NCBI GenBank assembly: GCA_025201805.1 | Contig: MU619344.1 | Location: forward strand, 1-64,000 | Length of the DNA stretch: 64,000 bases | Source: Parasitella parasitica | Lineage: Eukaryota; Mucoromycota; Mucoromycetes; Mucorales; Mucoraceae | Reading direction: 5' to 3' | In this document: positions 57,502 to 64,000 of the stretch, in pieces | Position numbering within the stretch: position 1 is the first letter of the stretch | How the letters are laid out: each line of letters begins with the position of its first letter | The notes under the pieces: generated by a model | Seen by the model: only the letters and a program-made list of their open reading frames with translations | Database searches by the model: none | What the model was told of the DNA's origin: nothing | Translations under genes and position numbers: made by a program

Positions 57502-59635
57502 TTTGGGATTTATTTGATGTTTTTTCAGATTAGAGAAAAAGAAGAAATCCTATTCAGCTTTCTGCCCTCTTTTATATTATTTATTTCAATATCAGCCTTG
57601 TATGTATTGAAACATCACCATCATCTGGTAGAGAGTACCTTGAAGGTTATTACCACATGATGATATCGAAACAAGTTATTATTACTTACTCTTGCGTCAA
57701 TTATTTCGCAATAGATGCACACTATCCTGGAGTTCCCTTGGAAACTAACCAATTTCATTATTGACTTTTCAAATAAAAGATATTTGTATACTGAAAGCCT
57801 AATTGTGTTTAGTTCAAGCACAATCTGCTCATCATTTGAGCGGCCCAATTATTGAAACCTCGGAATAAAGCACATTTTGCTCACACACAATGACTTCAGC
57901 GAAAAAGGCAATTTTTATATGCATGATATTTTTCCATATTGCATGAAACAATCACACACAAAATATTACTTTTTTTACAGCGAGCCTTTCCAATGACTTT
58001 GCGTTCATTTATACTAGTACAATTTTCTGATAATATGCTGTAATCGAGTAAATTTAAAACGTATGCTTTTAATCAATTCTACAAGCGTTGATTGTTCATG
58101 GCAAATTTTTTAGCAAAAATCATACCATTCATTAAAATAGATTTAATACACTCAAGCTTTTGAAAGATTTCTTTCCTTGAAGACAGCATGGATCGGGGTT
58201 TAAACATCAGAGCAGAAACTGCTGGATTTTGGTTCCACCTCGATCCTGAAATTGGTTTTTGGACAATTTGTCGCCAAGAACGGAACTCAATCAACAAGGA
58301 TGTTTTAATCTTTACTGCATCAATTAATTTGCTCTATCGAACTATATTATTTACACAAGTATTGGTCCATTATATCAAAAGTAATTCAGAAAAGTCAACA
58401 AGACGGTTTTTTGAGGAAAAGTTCAATATTATTATAAATACTATGCAAACATTATGCGTCCATGTGGAAGATCGAGTTCTGGGACCATTTTCTACATGAA
58501 CATATCAAATCGAAAAATGTCGATTTTGAGCCTAATTTTTTAATTTTGTCTAAAAGGCCATTTTTGCCTTGTATTTGTAGACAAAAAATGCAAGAAAATC
58601 AACAGGGAAAAAAGCATCTTCAATATGGATAAAATTAATACATATGATGTATCCTTATCCTAGATGACTGGTGAGCACGTTTGTGAGCTTCAAAACATTA
58701 AAAAAATTATGAAACAAGGGGGCTATTATAACAAGAAATGCAAATTTGATGTTTAATCACATAGTAAACAAAGGCAAGCGAGTTTTTTCATGTTTTTCAA
58801 GTTGTTTTAAGCAGGAACAACCAAGTTTATTTAAGAGTTGATTTAAAGCGGTTCTGTTCAGGGGTGGTTTTCGTGCTACTGTATACCAGCGTTGGTCAGA
58901 CCATCAAATTGAAGAAAATCAGTGATTTTATTTAGTAGACGGAGGGCTCAAAAAGCTTTTTATTTACGAAGGATATAACATTGCGTTTATTTAGAGTATG
59001 TTTCATGCCCTTGTTGTACGATTTAGCTCCTTTCCTGTGCTAATATGTAATACATACGATGGCCGATGCTTGACTTTTAACATCGGCAGCTCTTTGCGGT
59101 ATTTTCTGCTCATATTGGCACCTTCTATTAATTTGAAAAGGGGGTTGATTGTGCACATCTTTTTGTGCATGATAGCAAAGGGAAGGTTTAATACTTTGTA
59201 GTATCCCCTTACAGGCACAGTAAAGCTTAAATTTTGATTGTGCAGATTTACATTTATAGTCATTCCGCATCGTTCTCAAACTAACCATTTATGATGCTTC
59301 CGATCGACGCTTAATATACTATTCTTTCATCTTCTTTTTAACCAGCCCCCTTTTTATTTTGTAACTCCAGTAATAACAGTAATATGTAGACGCAGCGAAA
59401 ACAGTTTCATCCAACCTTTTAAAACATGGTGTATGTATCTCCTGAATCTTCGATAACAATATATATAAATTATATGCACAGCAAGCTATTTATATACTGC
59501 TTATTCTGTTATTATTATACAATAGCTGTTTTAATAATTTATATAGTATAATCATGCAGCCATCATATTTGTGTATAAAACACATGTGATGGCACCCTAA
59601 TGGACCATATATTGTTATAGATTGAAAGCCACATT
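57502..59635. other. Intergenic region between metallothionein and SH3-protein genes
   Basis: About 2.1 kb. The right of the metallothionein start holds its promoter. A 103-codon frame at 58188-58499 (plus) is open from ATG, but no domain was recognised and it is not called as a gene. From about 58500 to 58900 the sequence is A/T-rich and resembles decayed repeat DNA in style. Nothing else is supported. Confidence 0.5.
57569..57576 (-). promoter_or_regulatory. TATA box of the metallothionein gene
   Basis: The minus strand reads TATAAAAG, 68 bp upstream of the metallothionein ATG, followed by a CT/AG-rich leader. A strong TATA box fits an inducible gene. No metal-response element was recognised with confidence. 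Confidence 0.6.
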
Positions 59636-60769
59636 TTATTTGTTATTTGAATACATAGAACTAACTCGTTTAGATCTCGCGAATTCAGGATTTGGAGCAT
59701 GATCTGAGGAAACGGTTGCATAGTCAATACAATGTCTTGGGAATACGCCCTTGACATTTCCCTTTGATATATTCATGCCCTGACACCACCCATCGTCATA
59801 CTCTGCAAAGAGTTCTATCTGATCTCCAGGATCAATGTCTAATTCGTCACTTAATGTAGGTATAAAGGTAGCAATAACGGTGAATGTGCCAAAGGATATG
59901 ATATTATCTGCATTATTCATTGCAGCGGCAGCAATAGGTAACTGCTGCTGTTGTTGTTGTTGCTGTTGTTGAATTGCCGCCTGATTGCCAGGAGAAATAG
60001 CAGCAACCTCATAGTTATCAAATGTTGCTTGATGCTGCTGGTATACTGATTTTTGCTCTTCTTGTTGCTGGGAAAGAAACTTGTTGTACAGGTGATCGTC
60101 GTTACCAAATCCCATGGTGAAAGGATCAGCTTTGGAAGAAAGATGTGCTCTTGTCCTCTGACGAGATCTCTTTCGTTTGCGCAAAATTATGAAGGCAGCA
60201 GCTCCTATGACGACTACAGCTACAGCAGCAATAATACCACCCACTATGCCACCTGCGGACGAAGAATCGTTACTGGAAGGTGATTGCGAGGATGCTGATG
60301 GCAGCAGAGTGGGGCTAATAGAACTTGCAGGCAGTGCAGATGTTCCTATACCTATTATGGACGTTGCATGTATCTCTGAACTCTTGGCTGTGGATCCAGA
60401 CTCAGAACTGCTTGAATCTTTAGCTGTTGTTGTTGTTGATGAATGGGAGCTATTTGAAGCCACTGTTTTGGTTGTAGTTTTTAGTCCTGTTGCCGTGGTT
60501 TTTACTACTGTTTTTGCAGTGGAGGTGGCGGTGCCATTTGCTTGTTTAGACGTACCTACAAAGATCATCTGTTACTATCACTATATAGTATTTGTTTCAA
60601 GTGCTGTTTTTGCTTATGTTTGTTTGTTTGTTTATTTACTTTCAGCTTTCGTCGACGATTCTTCGGCTCTTTTTACATTATTAGGAACCCACAATGCATT
60701 TGCTGCGGAACATGAAGCTGTAGCCGCAGCTACTACAATGGTAATCAAAGTGTTGCTGTTGATAAGCAT
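59636..60769 (-). CDS. Single-pass membrane protein with C-terminal SH3 domain
   Basis: Two exons (60769-60640, 60555-59636) encode 349 residues. A signal peptide (MLINSNTLITIVVAAATAS) leads into a Ser/Thr-rich, probably O-mannosylated ectodomain (~35-144), one membrane helix GGIVGGIIAAVAVVVIGAAA (145-168), a basic stop-transfer RKRKRSRQR, a linker with a Gln11 run, and an SH3 domain (~266-322: FTVIATFIPTLSDELDIDPG, then DQIELFAEYDDGWCQG and KGVFPRHCI). ALYDY is replaced by ATFIP, but the acidic RT loop, Trp and Pro of the ligand groove remain. The plan resembles yeast Fus1, a polarity or cell-fusion scaffold, and cell-wall stress sensors. ATG 60769 was preferred to 60889 because it starts the signal peptide. 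Confidence 0.85.
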
Positions 60770-61917
60770 CGAGTCAATGGAAAAGAGCAATAGCAAAAGA
60801 GTTGAAATGATCAAGGCGAATTGTTTTGGAGTATATAAATTGTATAGTTCATTTGGGAGACACAAGCGTAGTACTAAACAATAAACCAATGTACCACAGC
60901 AACGATCAATCTTAGAACGAGCTACAGTTGAAAAAATAGATCAACATGGCTAGACATAGCTTATTTTTGTCGAGACGATGTAATGCAAACAAGCTTTGTT
61001 TCATGTTTCGAACATGGCAGCGTATATGTGTTTCAAGGGGACCTGTTTAAACCTGAGTCCTTTTGTGATGAGTGAGAAAAATAGAAAGACTCGCCAGTAG
61101 GCATTGTGGGCCCATTAAACCCACATAATATAGCATTACTTGAAACCTTATGGGTGTTAACGCCGATGACTAGGTTGTCTGCATTTCCATCAGTTGCTTA
61201 TTCTAACTCACGAATTGAAACGTAAAACATTCCAAGCATGTTATTCAACAAGTGTTGCTTGATTCGACACATAATGCCGCTACTAAAAATGGTATAAACA
61301 AAACATTATGGCATGATTTGTAAAGAAATATATAGCTTATATAAGTTTATTTTACATACTTGCAAGGGTCGATGCATCGTTTCCTAACTATTTTATTGGA
61401 TAAACACGATTTATTGTCCACAATAAGGTAAAATCAAAGCGCAACATGGAATTCTTTGCGTTTTGTTTCGCGGGCATTGCAAATTTAGCTTTTTTACACA
61501 AATCAAAACTTTAAGGATGAGTAGCTTTATTTCATATTCATTTAAATAGGGATTTGAAACCGGAAACAAGCATTTAATATGGATTTCAAGGAATACTTGA
61601 CAGATAATTATCAATTTTGGAATGTCCCAGTGTAACCCAAACTTTAAATTATGGCAATTCTTATTTAGACCAAAGTTTTGTTGTACGAAAACATGGGTAC
61701 ATTTCTTTTATTTTTGAAGCGGTAAAGAATAAATAACTTTTTTTAATTATAAAATAAAAATGATGGTAGCTTTTTCGGTAATTTTCTGGTTAGCATTGAG
61801 AAAAGATAAAATGAATTGAGCTTTTTAGAGGCAGTATTTACAAGGGGTGCCCAGAAAAGTGTACAAATGGGATAAGCGGAGAGGATTTACAGATGATAAG
61901 ACAATGGAAGGTACGGA
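60770..61917. other. Intergenic region between SH3-protein and Sfp1-like genes
   Basis: About 1.1 kb of AT-rich DNA between two minus-strand genes. It includes the SH3-protein promoter and the 3' flank of the zinc-finger gene. No gene, RNA or repeat was recognised. Confidence 0.5.
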
Positions 61918-63111
61918 TTAGAATAATGAGCTAGAGACCACAGAGTTGAGGACGCTACTAGAAGAGGTTGATGCAGGAGATGAAGGTGTAGAGGCAGAGA
62001 AGAAGGACGAGCCAAAAGAGGCCAATGTTTGATTTAATGCAGCCATGTGAGAGTGCTCAATGTGATATTTAAGACCATTCAAGTTCTTGTAACGTTTGCC
62101 ACATTCACCGATAGTGCATTGATAGGGCTTAGAAGCGATACTGTCACTGTCATCGTCGAGAAGGTTGCAATGACCATGTTGGTTATGATATTTGAGTCCA
62201 TTGGGATTCTTGTACGCTTTGTCACAGCCAGAAACGGGACATTTGTAAGGTTTGTCAGCGTTGGCATCTACAATGGCGTAAATTAGCAGCTATTCAAACA
62301 TGACATCAATTGTATAACTTACTTGTGTTGGCAGAGGCCAATAAAGCGCCAGCTTGTGCAAGGAAGTCCTCATCAGACATCATGGGTGTGGGAAGATCAC
62401 CATTAAAAGAGGAAGCTAAAGCTATTTTTTTGGCTGCAGATTGAGTTAGCAGATCCAAAGCGGAAGGGCTGTAGGATCTCTTTTTGCCACTTGATTTTTT
62501 AACTGGCTCTTCATCTTCGACAACAGCAGTAGTTGCAGCAGTTGCAATTGAGCAAGACGAGGCGGGCAATGAAGACTGGGATGACGATGAGGTAGCATTA
62601 TAAAGATCAGAGAGGTAGGCGGCAGCTCTCTTCTTAATAGTGTCGATGTTTGAGAGGCTTAATTCACTGTCGTCCAACAAGGGACTGTTGGGAGCAGTGC
62701 TGGAATCACAGCTAGGAAGAGAGGCAAATGAAAGAGAAGGCGACCATGAGTTCTCTGATTCATCATCAAATAAGCTGTTTTCGTCGTCTTCCAAGCGTAC
62801 GTGACACTCTTCATAATGCTGTAAGAGATCATGAAGGTCGTTCAAGATGAGACCACAGCAAGCAAAATCACGACAAAAAGAGGCCTCCAAATCCTTTGAT
62901 TCAAATGCATCTTTGATGTCGTTTTGAGGGACACAAAGCTGAAAATCATAGGTGCTATTAAGCAATAAGCGCGTTAGATTTCATGTGTCAAATCAAGCCC
63001 AATTGATCAGTAGTCAATTAATCACTATACTCACTCAAAATTGATGTCTTGCTTTGGAACTGTGATAGTGCTCATGCGGCGAATGGAGGTGTATTCAACA
63101 GGAACAGGCAT
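61918..63111 (-). CDS. Sfp1-like C2H2 zinc-finger transcription factor
   Basis: Three exons (63111-63035, 62954-62323, 62267-61918) encode 352 residues. An N-terminal finger (CRDFACCGLILNDLHDLLQH, then YEECH, residues ~53-78) is followed by a long Ser/acidic disordered region, a basic patch (KKSSGKKRSYSPSAL), and two C-terminal fingers: YKCPVSGCDKAYKNPNGLKY with HNQHGH, and YQCTIGECGKRYKNLNGLKY with HIEHSH. The paired YKN-NGLKYH fingers match the split zinc finger of yeast Sfp1, which under TORC1 control drives ribosome-biogenesis genes and cell size. The wide spacing between finger 1 and fingers 2-3 fits that family. The tail is Ser-rich. The gene start is preceded by a GA-rich 5' leader. 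Confidence 0.87.
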
Positions 63112-64000
63112 GGTTGTTTTTAGTAAGAGAGATGAGCAGAGAGAGAGAGAAGAAAAGAAAGAAAAGCGTGTTATTACAAAAGCAATATTTGGGAATTGGA
63201 AGAGCCCTTTTTATATTTGAGAGGGTTTTTGTTTAAGAATCCCGCTCCCTTGTCTTGTGCAACCAGACACCCTCTTTCTCTCTCTCCGTCCTAAAAGCTT
63301 GTTTTTTCAACAAACGATTTGAGACAAGAGATTGCTTTTTGCACTGTACGATTTAAGCGGGAATCAACCCCACCGTTCAAGACAAGAAAAATAGCACACC
63401 CCATATATATGCAATGTCTATAATACCTTTGTTAGCAATAAAATGCACTGGCAACATTTTCCATGTGCTTAGTTGATGTGGTATGTCGAACCACTTTTTT
63501 TTGTTTTCTTCTATTCAGAAGCTTGTCATATAGTCTATATAGTAGTTGTATATTTTTTACAGCCTCTTCAGCCCGCCGTTTTTTTGATTGTTATATTTTG
63601 GTGGATGTTATGTGTGTAATCTGTACCCTTCTTCACCCCCTTTCTTTTTCATGTTACTCCTTGTTATGTTTGATGTACAAACAGACAATAACATTCTATC
63701 AGTTCATTTATGCTTCTCGGTAGCGTCCGACCAGTATACGCATATACACCCTATAGGCATAATATAGCATGACATCATGTAGCTTGCTGGATTCCATAAG
63801 CTTACTACATTTGCTATCAATATCGTATGAAAAGGTAGACAAATCCCAAATAATAAAATAACCGAACTTCCGAGCTATTGCGCTCTGAGTTACACATAAC
63901 CGTATTTTATTAGTAACATGGTACAGATCGTACTAAATATCAAAATGTATGTGACATTTGTATTTTGGGAACCACACATGAACTTCATGTCTGTTTTTCT
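63112..64000. other. Upstream region of the Sfp1-like gene
   Basis: The first 60 bp upstream are an AG-rich tract (CT-rich on the plus strand nearby at 63270-63290), probably 5' UTR and promoter. A plus-strand frame at 63463-63723 lacks any domain and is not called. The window ends without a further gene. Confidence 0.5.

Noticed and set aside
58188-58499. 103-codon open frame starting with ATG
   Set aside because: No recognisable domain, no splice partners, and neighbouring DNA looks like decayed repeat; chance or relic is as likely as a gene.
1-64000. CRISPR arrays, operons, bacterial ribosome-binding sites
   Set aside because: The window is spliced eukaryotic nuclear DNA; no regularly spaced short repeats or polycistronic layout were seen.

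Overview
The window is eukaryotic and reads as nuclear DNA of a filamentous fungus, most likely an early-diverging Mucoromycota (Mucorales-type) species. The grounds are protein-coding genes broken by many short GT-AG introns (mostly 51-88 bp, some with TACTAAC branch points), AT-rich intergenic DNA, fungal-type conventional kinesin with no sign of operons, and a draft-assembly gap of 185 Ns at 35592-35776. The genus is not proven by anything in the sequence.

Layout. 1-1411 is AT-rich DNA holding two dispersed repeats. 1412-3228 is a cytochrome P450 pseudogene. Then follow mitochondrial ribosomal protein uS4m (-), a MATE transporter (-), a PMP3/UPF0057 small membrane protein with a proline-rich tail (+), an unrecognised 795-residue protein with a C-terminal membrane segment (-), a PDAT/Lro1-type acyltransferase (+), the decapping enzyme Dcp2 (-), mitochondrial release factor 1 (+), a centrosomin-N-motif coiled-coil protein (-), and the complete cytoplasmic dynein heavy chain (-, 20086-34946, 4705 residues). 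After the gap comes a bHLH transcription factor (-). 38240-47380 is a 9-kb gene-poor block of nested repeats: a foldback element, two solo LTRs in opposite orientation each with its own 5-bp target duplication, and decayed repeat-derived ORFs. Next are conventional kinesin-1 (+, ten exons, 931 residues), an unrecognised acidic protein (-), an F-box-like protein (+), DNA polymerase eta (-, nine exons including one of 21 nt), a 51-residue metallothionein (-), a transmembrane SH3 protein (-) and an Sfp1-like zinc-finger factor (-).

Functionally most genes are housekeeping: both long-range microtubule motors and a probable gamma-tubulin-recruiting factor, mRNA decay, mitochondrial translation, triacylglycerol synthesis, translesion DNA synthesis, metal buffering, and growth regulation. 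Exon structures were rebuilt by hand; every multi-exon model given here closes in frame. I found no new multi-gene system. The less ordinary material is the repeat block, two GC-AG introns, intronic homopolymers, the decayed P450 and a few lineage-specific proteins.
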